A stretch of DNA of 64,000 bases from Odobenus rosmarus divergens (GCF_000321225.1 NW_004450582.1:5645-69644), one strand, 5' to 3'. Positions 48,086-60,274 are shown, counted from the first letter of the stretch. Notes: generated by a model from the letters alone, not told the origin. Translations and numbers: made by a program.

Positions 48086-49130
48086 AAAGAGGATTCTGGG
48101 AAGACGGTGGAGTAGAAAGCTCCACAAAAATAACACCAGTAAAAATTTATGGAAATTTCACAATATACTTCTAAATAATCCATGGTGAAAGAAGAAATCA
48201 CAAGGAAAAATAGAAAATAGTTTGTATTAAATATAAAGAAAATACAACATAGACACAACCTTAGACACAGGTTGCAGCTAAAGCAAAGATTAGGGGAAAT
48301 TCATGGCTTTAACTGGATATGTGAGGAAACTTAAAAAGCTTTAAAAGAAATCAATAAATTTTCTACCAAATATTTAAAGAATAAATAATACCAGTTCTAC
48401 ACAAACTCTTCCAGATTAAAAGGGTGGGGATATTTCCCAATCCATTCCATAAGACCATCACCCCAATCCATTCTGTAAGACCATTACCCTGGCACCAAAA
48501 TCAGAAAAAGATACTGCAATAAAACAAAAACAAACTACATATCAATACCCTCATAAACCTAGATGCAAAATATGCTTAACCGACTTTTAGCTAATTAAAT
48601 TCAATGTATAAAAAGGATACTATAAGTGGAGAATTATCCCATAAATGCATGCTTGCATAGCATACAAAAATGAATGCAATTCACCATATTAAAAGACTAA
48701 AAATTATAATTTTGTGATCATCTTGATAGACACAGCAAAAGCATTTGGCAAAATCCAGCAGACATTCCTCATAAAAACTCAGCAAATTTAGAATAAAAAG
48801 GAATTTTGGGGGTGCCTGGGTGGCTCAGCCCATTAAGTGTCTGATTCTTAATTTCAGCTCAAGTCATGATCTCAGCTTCCTGAAATCGAGCCCTGCTTAA
48901 GATTCTCTCTTCCTCTCCCTCTGCCCCTTCCTGCCCTTCCCACCCTGCTCTCACACTTTCTCTAAAAAAAAGGTAAATAAATAAAAAGGAATTTTTTAAA
49001 AGATCATTTAAGAAAAAAACTACAACTAACATCATACTTTATGGTGAAATAGTGAAATACAAACGTTTTTCCCCTAAAATGAGGAACAAAGAAAAAATGT
49101 CCACTCTAAGCATTTGTATTCAACTCAGTG
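48086..49130 (+). mobile_element. Old L1, plus strand, internally deleted
   Basis: It begins with GGGAAGACGGTGGAGTAGAAA, like an L1 5' start, then jumps to ORF2 text (ACTTCTAAATAATCCATGG) and runs through RT-side text to about 49130. Frames are broken. A SINE interrupts it. Two near copies of CCAATCCATTCCATAAGACC lie at 48438-48490. Confidence 0.75.
48808..48981 (+). mobile_element. CAN SINE
   Basis: The head is GGGGGTGCCTGGGTGGCTCAG-like, with a CT-rich body and short A tail. A perfect 14-bp duplication, TAAAAAGGAATTTT, lies at 48794-48807 and 48982-48995. Confidence 0.95.
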
Positions 49131-50924
49131 TCAAAAATTGTGAAGGGTCTGAGATTTTACCCTACTTGAAAGCTAACAAGCTTCCACAATTTTATAAATG
49201 AAGGCAGAAAACATGAGACTCCTGGATCAGAAACAAAGAATATTAGTTCTCAAAGCACAACAAGCAGCATGAGTTTCATATTGACATCAATTCCCCTTGA
49301 CCCCTAAATCCCATGAAGCTACATGCAGGGGTAGTTTAGGTGACTGTTGTATATGCAATGGATTTGTATCATAGCTAAGCAACCCCAAGAATAAAGATTT
49401 CTAATCTTTTATAAGGAGCTATAATAAACCTGACAAACATTTGCTCCAAAGAGAGATTATCTCTATTGTACTGCTCTCAGCTCTGGAGGGAAACACTGTA
49501 TCTCCCAAGACCATTCACTATACATGCATTGTTGAAAAGAATAAAGACTATCAGCGCCTCTCTTCACAAAATGTACAGAAACATGAGAGACATGGGCTCA
49601 ACTGTCTATCAATCATATTCAGATATCAATTCTACATCATCTTAGCTTCTGAAAAATTTCCCCAGACAGAAGATGGGCCAAAGCTACTTAATTAGTATAT
49701 TTGTTTCATCTAATTAAGGCTTTTTCAAACAGACTACAAGCAACAGAATGAGGCCAACTTGTAGTACAATCATAACTCCTAGGATCCTAACCCAACCCAA
49801 ATCCCATAAAAATTCAGTATCTACCTTTGAAAGGTAGATTCCTTTCCACTTATGTTTCTTTATTGACCTTTCCACTTGGCTTAAGGCATTAATCCAGCCT
49901 TAGTAGGATGTATTAGCAATTGCAGAGACTTCCTTGGCCTGAAAGGGGAAATCTAGGAAAATTCTATCATCTATAACAACCTTGTCTGATCTAAATGCCT
50001 TCCATGATCAAGGTGCTATCATCAATCACTTCAGCTAAAATCAGAGACAAATTTTTACCATCTTTTCTAATTCTATGACTTCTGTTGTAGGGAGAATCCC
50101 CCAAGAATATTCTTAAATAAAGCATCTCTTGTTATCCCTCTGAGAAGTTCCTCCCAACCTCAATCCCAAGTAAACAAGGCTGACCTAATTTTGGAGAGAG
50201 CTCGCAGTCATCTGAGAGCTGCATGATCTATTGGTGGTGCTTCCTTAAACACCTGGAGCTATTTTATAACCATTCCTAGGGTGCCATCACTGTGTTTTCA
50301 GGAGGAAACCAAGTCCATGCCTAGATACTATGTAAGAGGCATTAATTCAGGGGCACAAGAAAGTATTATTGGGGCCCTTCCAAGTGAGACTTAACAAGAG
50401 TTGACCCTACCTCTGATACAGCCTCCTGGCTGGCTGATAAATCTTAAAATTACCAATTTAGTTCAAATAACAGTCTGGTCGAAGTTTTTAAAGGATGGAC
50501 CAAGAGGAGTCAGTGTAATCCATCTTGTCTGCACCACCAACCAGGTGGTTTTCATCTGCCTCAAAAAGAGACTGAGAGTGTAGGCAAAGAAAATACCTAT
50601 AAAATATCTATTGGTGTTTTCCTACAACTTAAGGGAGTTGTAGGAGTGGGGCCATTCCTGTTGCTTCCAATAGATTCCTCAGTAAGTTTAATGGGAATGA
50701 CAATCTGATTTTAGTCAAAGCTTACTGTTGATGAACAGCAAACCCAGAAGTCAGTTAAATTTAAACTTGTTGCAGTTTTGGAGTGCTGCACAAAGTTATT
50801 TTCCTTCATGAGTAAAGCTGCAGGATGGTTCTAAACGACTAAGATCAGTAATGGCAGTTTCACCTCCCTAGGGCTTGTTTGGTGTTCTTCTACCTCCACA
50901 AAATTGGTATGTTCCATTTCTTGT
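49131..50924. other. Unassigned, moderately GC-balanced noncoding stretch
   Basis: There is no SINE or L1 in about 1.8 kb. It has the even texture of an old element interior, but I could not recognise any family or reading frame. Frames at 49441-49695 and 50401-50583 have no likeness that I can name. Confidence 0.4.
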
Positions 50925-50995
50925 TTGTTTTCTTTCTTTTCTTTTCTTTTCTTCCTTCCTTCTTTTTCTTTCTTTCTTTCTTTTCTTTCTTTCTT

Positions 50996-51026
<31 letters not shown>

Positions 51027-51034
51027 TTCTGCTG
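50925..51034. repeat. (CTTT)n/(CT)n polypyrimidine tract
   Basis: About 110 bases almost without purines: TTTTC, CCTT, CTTT and CT units. It may form triplex DNA. Frames on both strands here (poly-Ser/Phe-Leu or poly-Arg-Glu) are artefacts of the repeat. Confidence 0.95.
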
Positions 51035-52557
51035 CAATCAAGGTTTCCAATTGTCTCTTACTGTAGGATACCCTGGCCAGCCTGCCCAAACCAGCCCTGG
51101 TAAGGTATTCCAGATTCTTCCAGCTCTGCCCTCAGGGAGAAAATGTGCACTTTTGGAGGTTAAGGCTTGGAATCAGGCAGATGCTAGGCACCCTATACCC
51201 CCAATACCCCTCCTGTGACCCGGCCTTTCTCGACATTGCCATGTTCCAAGTCCCTGGCTACCCTGACCTGAGCTGTCCATGCATGTGTAGTCTGCACCCT
51301 GTGGCAGGCTTTTGGCTTCTGGGGCCCTCCAGACTTCTGAAGCTCAGACAGGAAGCCAACCATGTAAATAGCCTTTAGGGTGGAGGCAGCCCACCACCAG
51401 AAAAATCTTTCCGAGGTAGCACCTTCAAACTCTTCACAGTCCCCATCTGGAATGGCTGCCTGATGAGGTCGTAGGCTTCTCCAGCAATGGCGGCTCCCAG
51501 GTGTCAAATGTTGAATGACACCTGGTTCAGCCATCTGGCCCACCTGTGGAAAGGCAGTCAAGATTCCTCCAGCTCTGCCTTCAGCGGGAAGGTTAAGGCA
51601 CGTTGAGGTTTAGAATTATGCAAACACCCGCTACTTACAATAACCTTCTCCTGTGACTCAGTCTCCGTCAACACTTGCCCTGTTCCGGGTCCCTGGCATA
51701 CATCGTCAGCCACCCTTGGACAGCCGGGCCCTCCAGACCCGTAGCGCCAGAGCCCATCATCCCCAACTCCAGGATGGAGGGAGCCCACACCCTGGACATC
51801 ACTGTGAGGCGCTCGTGAAATGGGCGATAGAGCCCACATGGACTTACTGTCTCCTGGGGTCCCAGGCTTCTTCAGCAATCAAGGCTACCAAGTGTCTCTT
51901 ATCGGAGGGTGCCGCAGCCAGTCCTCACAATCCAGCCGTGGCACGGCAATCCAGATTACTCCAGCCCAGCCTTAGCAGAAATGTGTGTATTTGTGCAGGT
52001 CAGGGATTGGAATCACGCAGATGCCTTTTTAACTCCAGGAACCTGCTCCCCAGACACAGACACTCCTCTTCCAAGGCTCTGGCTTTCCAAGGGTCCGGCT
52101 ACTCGGACCTGCGCCTACGTGCACATGCGCAGTAGCACTCCTAGCGAGCGGTGGCAGAGCTGCTCTCAAAACCTGTGGGACTCTGGCCAGGCTTCAACCA
52201 CCTGCGTAGTTTCCAGTGTGGAAGGAGCCCACCTTCTGAAAATCATCCTGAAGTAACATGCGCAAATGGGCAACACTCAGTCCCCGTGTGGATTTGCTGC
52301 CTCATGGGGTCTGGGCTTCACAAAGAACCAGGATTCCCAGGTGTCTCCTACCGGAGGGATACCTTATCCTGCCAGCCTGGCCCCTCCCTCACAAGAGAGT
52401 TGAAAAACCTCCAGCTCTGCTTTCCATGGGAATAGGCTCCAATGGCAGGTAGGCATTGCGATTTAAGGCTGACACTTTGGACCCCCAGTGCCGTCTCCTA
52501 TGACCCAGCCTCTCCTGTTCCACGTCCCTGGCAAGCTTCTGGTGTATTCCATGTGAA
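51035..52557. repeat. GC-rich degenerate tandem array, about 390-450 bp unit
   Basis: Three repeated landmarks recur in order. (a) GATTCTTCCAGCTCTGCC-like text lies at about 51113, 51563, 51953 and 52406. (b) TCCTGTGAC...CCTGGC-like text lies at about 51210, 51646 and 52490. (c) GGCTTCTCCAGCAATGGC then AGGTGTC-like text lies at about 51474, 51866 and 52315, with a truncated copy at 51035-51058. So about 3.4 diverged units are present, bounded by the pyrimidine tract and Tigger1. The 160-codon frame at 51653-52135 lies inside and is not supported as a gene. Confidence 0.8.
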
Positions 52558-52559
52558 TA

Positions 52560-53002
52560 CAGACATACCTGTATCACCATATTATTGCACTTGGCTTGCG
52601 CTTCACAGATACTGCCTTTTTTTTTTTTTTAATAAATTAAGTTTGTGGCAATCCTGCATTAAGCAAATCATTTGGCGTCATTTTTCCAACAGCGTGTGCT
52701 CGCTTCCTGTCACGTTTTGGTAAGTCTCACACTTCAGATATTTTCGTTATTATATTTGTTATGGTAATCCGTGGTCAGTGATTATGATTGGGTGAAAGCT
52801 CAGATGATAGCAATTTTTAGCAATAAAGTACTTTTCAATTAAGGTATATGTATTGTTTTTTTAGACATAATGCTATTACACACTTTAATAGAGTACAGTA
52901 TAGTGTAAAAATAAATTTTACGTTGGGAAACTGAAAAATTCATTTGACTCGTTTTATTATATTCTTCACTTTATTGTGGTAGTCTGCAACTAAGGTATGC
53001 TT
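52560..53002 (+). mobile_element. Tigger1-type MITE
   Basis: It runs from CAGACATACCTGTATCACC to AACTAAGGTATGCTT, with TA at 52558-52559 and 53003-53004. It has the same deletion structure as 2959-3452 (both retain about 220 bp of each end). It is inserted at the end of the tandem array. Confidence 0.88.
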
Positions 53003-53004
53003 AT

Positions 53005-53560
53005 ATTTTTAATGTCATCTATTTCTAATCATCTCCTACTTACACCCAGAATTTTCTTCCAAAGAGATCTGATGCAAGAATAAGAGCATTTTTATAAAAC
53101 TTGCAGAGACCCATTATGTCTCTGACTTTAGCCCACAAGAGCCACTGTGGAAGTCAGTCAGCGGTATTCTCAACCACATGGTCATTATCTTTATAATTTA
53201 GGACCATGCCAATCCAATAAGAGAACCAAGTTAGCTGAATCAGAATTATATTTGAATCCCCCACACTCCCTTTTGGAACATGTACTAACGAGGCTGTTCT
53301 GGAATTGATGTTAGGGACAAGAAAGCTGCATCATTTCCAGCAAGGTCAGAGTAGAATTCCTAATTCTAAAAATAGAATTCTTCGTCTTTTGTCTTATTCT
53401 TTGCACAGCTGGCAGCTGATTGGAGATGATCCCTTTTTGGAAACATCCACATTCAGTGACCCAGCTGACCATAAGTAGGTTAACCAGTAAGAGGTAAGGG
53501 AGGTAGTTTTTCCATAACATTCTTAATCAGATTAAGGTGTTTTCCTTCTATTCCTATATT
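53005..53560. other. Unassigned noncoding stretch
   Basis: No family recognised. It shares a 19-nt string, ATTCTCAACCACATGGTCA, with 54292-54310, listed as a finding. Confidence 0.4.
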
Positions 53561-53564
53561 CCTA

Positions 53565-54895
53565 GTTTGCTGGGATTTTTTTTTCCTTTTTTTCCTTTGT
53601 ATTATTAACCAAGAATGGGTAGAGAATTTTGTTAAATGCTTTTGTTTGCATTTGAAAATATTCTTATAGTTTTTCTTTTATTAATATGATGAATCACAGT
53701 TACTGATTTCTTGGACTTTAAAGCAAACTTGCATTACCAGTATAGATATCACATATTATCTTTATGTATAGTTATCTTTATACCTTTATATATATATATC
53801 TTTATATATTTTTGTATATATTATTTTTATATCTTTAAACATTGTATATATTTATATATACATAAATATTACATATTTATACACATGCATACATGTATGT
53901 ATATATATAAAGATAATGTCTTAAATTTGCTAATTTTTGATAGAATTTTTGCATGTATGGTTATGAGAGATTCTATAGTTTTCTTATAAAGTATTTGTCT
54001 AATTTTGTTATGAGGGTAATACTAGCCGCACAAAAAGAGTAGTTGAAAAATGTTTCTTCCTCTTCTATTTTTCTGGAAATGTTGGCATTGAGTTAGTAAT
54101 ACTTCTTTCTTAAATATTTGAGGGAATTTACCAGTTAATCCATCTAGAATTTTCTTTTAGGAAAATATTTATAATTTCAACTTCTTTAACTGGGAAGGGT
54201 TTTTAAGTTTTTAATTTTTTTTTCCTTTGGTCAGTTTTGGTAATTTGTGTCTTTAATGGAATTTGTCCATTTCATCTTGGCTGTTGAATTCTCAACCACA
54301 TGGTCAATAATGACCTAAAGTTGCTCTTAATATCTCCTTGTTTTGATTTTAATATTAATAGAATCTGTAGTGATGGCTTTCTCTCCTGACACTGGTAATT
54401 TGTTTTTTCTCTCTTTGACTCTTGAATAATCTACCTAGAAACTTATGAGTTTTATTGATTTTTTTTTCAAAGAACCTACTTTTGGATTCACTGATTTCCT
54501 CTTTTTTGTTGTTTTAATTTACTCTTGTTGAGTTTTGCTCTTTATTATTTTCTTCTATATAATTTGGACTTTTTCTGATTTCTTTAGGAGTTTTAATAAT
54601 TGATTTAAATCTCCTGTCCCCCCATTTAAGGCCATGTTTTGCCCTCCTGGCACTCCTTTATCCATGTCCCCACATGCTTATATGTTATATTTTTTCTTAT
54701 TATTATGGTCACATATTTTTAAATCCTCTTGTTAATTCTTTCTTGACTGTAGGATTATTTAGAAGTATGTTGTTTAATTTCAAAATATTTGGGGTTTTAT
54801 AGTTATGTTGTTATTGATTTCTAAATTAATTCCAGTATTTCTGGTAATTGCCTTTTATTATATTCTGATTTCACAGTTGTTCCCTGCAGGTTAGT
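53565..54895 (-). mobile_element. Old L1 ORF2, minus strand
   Basis: Reverse-strand ORF2 text runs from the RT region (TTTTGTTATGAGGGTAATAC, GTAGTGATGGCTTTCTCTCC) toward the endonuclease side (TTATTTAGAAGTATGTTGTT). Frames are broken. TA-rich low-complexity sequence fills 53770-53920. Confidence 0.85.
53770..53925. repeat. TA-rich low-complexity region
   Basis: TATATAT, TTTATA and TACATA words inside the L1 remnant. The 92-codon frame here is low complexity. Confidence 0.8.
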
Positions 54896-54950
54896 CATCT
54901 GATAATGACTTCTACCATTACTTTACATGAAAATCAGGAGGGAGATTTTT

Positions 54951-55475
54951 TTTCCTTTAAATTTTTTTATTGTTATGTTAATCACCATACATTACATCAT
55001 TAGTTTTTGATGTAGTGTTCCATGATTCATTGTTTGTGCATAACACCCAGTGCTCTATTCAGTACGTGCCCTCTTTAATACCCATCACCAGGCTAAGCCA
55101 TCCCCCCACCCCCCTCCCCTCTAGAACCCTCAGTTTGTTTTTCAGAGTCCATCGTCTCTCATGGTTTGTCTCCCCCTCTGATTTCCCCCCCTTCATTCTT
55201 CCCCTCCTGTTATCTTCTTCTTTTTTTTTTTCTTAAAATATATTGCATTATTTGTTTCAGAGGTACAGATCTGTGATTCAACAGTCTTGCACATTCACAG
55301 TGCTCACCGTAGCACATACCCTCCCCAATGTCTATCACCCAGCCACCCCATCCCTCCCACGCCCCCACTCCAGCAACTATCAGTTTGTTTCCTGAGATTA
55401 AGAATTCCTCATATCAGTGAGGTCATATGATACATGTCTTTCGCTGATTGACTTATTTCACTCAGCATAACACCC
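54951..55475 (-). mobile_element. L1 3' end, carnivore-type, minus strand
   Basis: It has the reversed composite 3' UTR: TTTTTGATGTAGTGTTCCATG, a C-rich module at 55104-55130, an internal T run (55220-55231), and the second module to 55475. A perfect 16-bp duplication, CAGGAGGGAGATTTTT, lies at 54935-54950 and 55476-55491. Confidence 0.96.
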
Positions 55476-55491
55476 CAGGAGGGAGATTTTT

Positions 55492-56440
55492 AAAGAAAAT
55501 ATTTGTCTAGATAATGAAAAACAAAAGTCAAAATACGAAAAATTTCTAATCTGAAAATATTAATAGAAAATCATTTATTTGTTTTTCACATTATAAACCT
55601 CTGGCCACCAATCCAAAGACACAAAATAGTAAAGGGTATATTGAGCTTTGGTATCTGTCTTGAAGGTACTGTAAATTTATTATGGGGAGTTTTCTAAAAA
55701 TTAATAGAAAAGGTGAGAGGGATCAAAACAGACTTAAAAGTTAGAAAATAGTCCTTTGTCTTGTTTTATATTGCATGTCACAGCTTCTGCTGTAGTGTCA
55801 TTTGAAACACACTTGGTGGTAAATAGGAATGATACAGATACTCTAGGTAAATATTTTTTCTAACTAAGTTGTACTTTATTACCATTAGCAACACACACAC
55901 ACACACGGAATCTTGGAAAAAATTTCTTTGGTGATTGTATTTTCTAATTTCTGCAATCAAGTGAAACTGGCTTGGAGTAAAAAACCTTAAAAAAAAAAAG
56001 ATGCAGATGATTTTGTTTCCTTGTTCGTTTGATTCTCACTGTCGTCATTCCATTACTTATTTCACAGGATATGCTTATGTAGTTTAAATCATATTAAAAT
56101 ATTAAGGTAAAAGAGCTCATATATTGCAATTCGATACTTATCTGCATTAATTTCAATTTCTGTGGTGTCAAATTGTGCTTTTTTTATTTTCTCTTTTTTT
56201 GTTTTAGTAAGTATAGTATGATGAATGTGACTTATTTTTACTTTTTTAATGATTTTAGAACCTTGCATACTTGAGAAAGTATAATAAACAGAAATTCTCA
56301 TGTTACTTTCTTTTGAGTTATAAAAATAGATGATACACTGGATATTTATATTTTATAAAAAATAATTGAAGATTTCATTACTATTATTTGCTTCTCTCTT
56401 TTAACATAAAACAGACAAAATTTTGTTTATATTGGTAGGT
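55492..56440. other. Unannotated noncoding stretch with a short AC run
   Basis: No gene recognised. An AC run lies at 55889-55906. Confidence 0.5.
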
Positions 56441-56648
56441 CGGTGGTCCTCAACTTGGAATGATTTTGCCTTCCAGGGGACACATGGCAATGTGTGGAGA
56501 TAGGTTTAGGTGTAACAACTGGGGAGGTGCTACTGGCATCTAGTGGTTAGAGACCAGCATGTTACTAAACATCCTATAATGTGCAGGACAGCCCCCTGCA
56601 ACAAGTTACTGGCCCCAAATGTGAATAGTACTGAGGTTGAGAAACATT
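56441..56648 (+). mobile_element. MER5A-type hAT-Charlie MITE
   Basis: CGGTGGTCCTCAACTTGG at the start, GGTGCTACTGGCATCTAGTG in the middle and GAGGTTGAGAAACATTTTG at the end follow MER5A. Flanks TTGGTAG and TTTGTTAG may be the decayed 8-bp target duplication. Confidence 0.92.
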
Positions 56649-56649
56649 T

Positions 56650-59483
56650 TGTTAGATGATTTCTGGTTATTATTATCTCCAAGATAGTATAATATGATGA
56701 TTCAAAAATTATTTGTGTAAAATATTCCTTCTGTTTCATATGGGTTAATAAAATTACAGAAAAACTAGTTTTTCCAGTTTTAATCAGAAATCATGAAAGT
56801 ACCGATAAAATCAAATCTATTAAATTAAAATTATTATGTATTATATAAGAAATTAAAAATTTTCCTCATCAAAAGGATACATAAATATAGAATTTACAAT
56901 GACAACTTCATAATCAGGCTTAGCTAATTATAGATACAATTCTCAATAAGGGACCTTTCATAATATTACAAAAAAGGAGGTGTTCTTTTAAACACTCAGA
57001 ATTTTCTATAACTGATTTATAAACCACTTGTTGCTTTTTTTTTCTTCTTACAGCAAAACTTACTTAGTTATAGAAGGTTGTGGTATTTCACTAATGTATC
57101 CTCTAAAATAATAATAAAAAAACAGTAACCTTGGTGTAAAGGATAGAAAATATTGTCAAAAATGCACATGGTTCATTAAAGGCAAGGCAATTCCACTCTC
57201 AGAACAGGTTACTGCACAATTATTAAAGTTTCTAAATTTATCTTGTTAATTTTGGAGCTCCCTCTCCTCATTTTTTTAAAATTTTTCTAGTGTCTATATT
57301 TTCACATGCTTTTTTGAAACCTATAAATTTTATATCCTGACTCCATCAATAAGGGTCTTTGTAACTACCAAAATTAATGAATTCTGATTTACATTTCTTG
57401 AACCAAATATGAAAATATGTAGTGAGTAACAATGAATTACCATATCTGACAATTCAGAAACTTGATTACTGAATTTTGGTAAACATACAAATTTTAACTA
57501 GTTTTACATTTAGGGTTTTATTTTCTTTAGCTTGGGGAACTACTTAGGATAAGATAGTTGGCTTACCTAACTGCTTTCCTATAGAAACATTTAATTTAAA
57601 AATATAATTTAATATCAGTTTTCTACTAGGGTATACAATATGAAAGAATACAAGGATGTTGATATTTCAGTAATTACAAAGTATAGCACACCCTTAGAAT
57701 TTAATTATAGGCTTTCAGATACAGTCAGTAATAAGCCAAATGACTATAAGAACAATATCAAATTTATTATTCACTAAACACTAATTAAGAATAATAGTTT
57801 GATATAAATTTTTGAAAAATAATTCAAAATATTTTATATGAAATTTATTACATTTAAATATAATGGGAAAGATTAAGCCAAGGAGTTATACTCCTCATGT
57901 TGATTTTGCCACAGAATAACTTATAGTGAGCATAATTTTTGCTTCAAAAAATAAATAAAAATTATTTGAGTGTCTGAAATGTTTTCCCACATAAGTCATC
58001 TCCAACAATAGTTAGTTTATAAATTCTGTTTTTATAGAAATTTCAATGTTTTACTATTCCACAAAAATTAACTTTAATTACAAATATTGTGTTTGAAGGA
58101 GACAGACCCCTATATGCATATATTCTGTTTGATACAATAAATACAAATAATCAGTATATATGACTCCCTTTCATGGTACCCAGTTTGAACAAGATAAACT
58201 ATAATCCACATGAAAAAGAAAAAAATCTGTAAAATAATAAGAATGATGGTTTCATGTGTCCTACAAAGTGAAAGTGATGGGCCATTTACAGAAATGAACA
58301 AATAGGGTTTGCTACTCTTTCTGAATTAAAAGTCCCTAATAACTATAAAAAATATGGGCACTAGAGTGAATCATTTCATAAAAAACAAAAGCAAGCAATT
58401 TAAACCTTTCATAGTTAATCCATGTAGCAGGGAAGGTTCATACTTAGGGAGGGCCCATCTGGCCTCTCTACAAATGGAAAGGTTTGTACATATGGGCCAT
58501 AACATATGCATAGCTAGCTGAACCAACCCCTGCAACTAAATAGTAATTAGCATGGGGCAGGTTTTTTATGGCTGCTAGCATACTAGCAAGTCCTTCCTGA
58601 CCTACATCCAAATGGACATATGATTACATAAAATGGGTAGTTTCTTTCTCAAGCATTTATTTGTGTGCAAAAATGTAGGATTTGTTTAACGGCCGCCAAC
58701 TAAAGAACTGAGACCCATATGTTACCCCATAAACTTACCGGTTAGCAATTTGTTATAAGCAAGATGCAAATATTATGGTAAGCATTCAGAACGTTTATTC
58801 AATGAACCTTATGTTGTAAATGGAAACAACAGTATGTCAGAAAATTTCATAACCACAATTTCACCACTGGTCCCATTTTATGTCTAATTCAGTTTCCAAA
58901 ATCTGCAATTTTCAATTAAAGACATGAAGGTCAGCAGAGTTTTAAATATAAAGTAATACATGATTCCATGTTGGGGGGAAGAAATAGTGAAATCTATGAG
59001 AGCTTGAAGAGTCTGTACAAAGTTTAATTTTGAGTAGATCACAATAGACGTATTAGGTATGTCAGACAGACTACGCTCTTGAATATTTAGTTAAATTTGG
59101 TTTGAATCTGAGTGGAATTTGATGAGGCCTAAAGACTACAGACAGCCCAGAGAATTGTAGAAATCAACATTAAATTAAGGGTTTAACAAATTCACCTTTA
59201 TTGAGAGTAATTTGGGCATCAATATAACAGGTGTAGTTTGAATCTAGCTCTATTCTAGGTAAAAAGGTATGGAGAGATTGAGGATTTTTAAAGTTCTAAA
59301 AGCTTTAAATTTTGCCAAACCAAACCATAGATTTATAATGAAAAATCAGAAATTGTGCAATCCAATAAGAATTTAAACACAGAAGTCTATTATAATTTTG
59401 AGGGGTTAAATTCTAGTTTTACTAATTGTACCTATTGCTTATAAATCATCAAGAAGAATGCTGTTCACATAATTTTGACATGT
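56650..59483. other. Long repeat-free AT-rich stretch
   Basis: About 2.8 kb with no recognised transposon, the longest such run in the right half. 58430-58760 is less AT-rich and holds short palindromic words (CATAGCTAGCTG, TAGTAATTAGC). No coding sequence is supported. Confidence 0.5.
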
Positions 59484-59497
59484 GAAAAATGGAAAGA

Positions 59498-59690
59498 GGG
59501 CGCCTGGGTGGCTCAGATGGTTCAGCATCTGCCTTTGGCTCAGGTCATGATCCTGGAGTCCTGGGATCGAGTCCCACATCGGGCTCCCTGTTCCTTGGGA
59601 GCCTGCTTCTCCCTCTGCCTCTCTCTCTCTCTCCCTCCCCCCCCCCCCCCGTCGCTCATGAATAAATAAATAAAATCTTTAAAAAAAAAA
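59498..59690 (+). mobile_element. CAN SINE, full length
   Basis: The head is GGCGCCTGGGTGGCTCAG, with a C12-13 run at 59637-59650 and an AATAAATAAATAAAATCTTT tail. The flanks GAAAAATGGAAAGA (59484-59497) and GAAAAGTGGAAAGA (59691-59704) differ at one base. Confidence 0.96.
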
Positions 59691-59879
59691 GAAAAGTGGA
59701 AAGAAAATGTTGTAGACTTTTGAATAGATCATTGTTATGTGCATAACATTTTTTAAATTATTGACAGTAAATAATGTTAGTCTAGATCAGTTTTTGTCAG
59801 AAATTCTTAGACATTAATAAGGAAACTATTGACCAATATTTTTATCTTTATCTTAGAATTTTGAAAATCTCAGTGTATC

Positions 59880-60170
59880 AATTAAGATTCTTTCAGTTGC
59901 AGGTGTTAGAAACCTAATTTTTAATGGCCTAAACATGAAGTTTACTGGCTCACATTACTTCAGAAATAGTTCTAACTTCAAACATGGCTTAATCTCAAAT
60001 CTCAAAACTGCTATAACATTTTTGTTTGTTTTCATCTGAATCTTTAGCTCTTTCTCTTCTGTTGGTTTTATTACTGAGCTGACTACCCTGTGGTGGTAAG
60101 ATGGCTGCTAGAAGCTCCAGAGTTCACATCTCCACACTTTCAAATTCAATAAAGATTTTCCTTTAACTCA
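59880..60170 (+). mobile_element. Ancient mammalian repeat, family not assigned
   Basis: TCTTTCAGTTGCAGGTGTTAG, AGTTTACTGGCTCACAT and GGTAAGATGGCTGCTAGAAG recur in a common mammal-wide repeat that I recall but cannot name with certainty. Strong decay. Confidence 0.5.
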
Positions 60171-60274
60171 TAAGCTCTGATATACATTACCTTTTGCTTT
60201 ATAAACTTTTATCATCCTTAGGTAAAGCAATTGGCTTTTTTTTTTTTGGTCTGATGTTTATTTCTATATTTTGT

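Noticed and set aside
49131..50924. Retrovirus-like interior
   Set aside because: The texture suggested an old element interior, but I found no protease, reverse-transcriptase or envelope-like motif and no flanking LTR pair, so I left it unassigned.
50831..51218. Open frames rich in Arg-Glu-Lys or Ser-Phe-Leu
   Set aside because: They are translations of the CTTT/CT repeat.
51653..52135. 160-codon open frame, the longest in the window
   Set aside because: It lies inside the tandem array, overlaps other open frames on both strands, and has no domain that I recognise. Open length is explained by GC-rich content.
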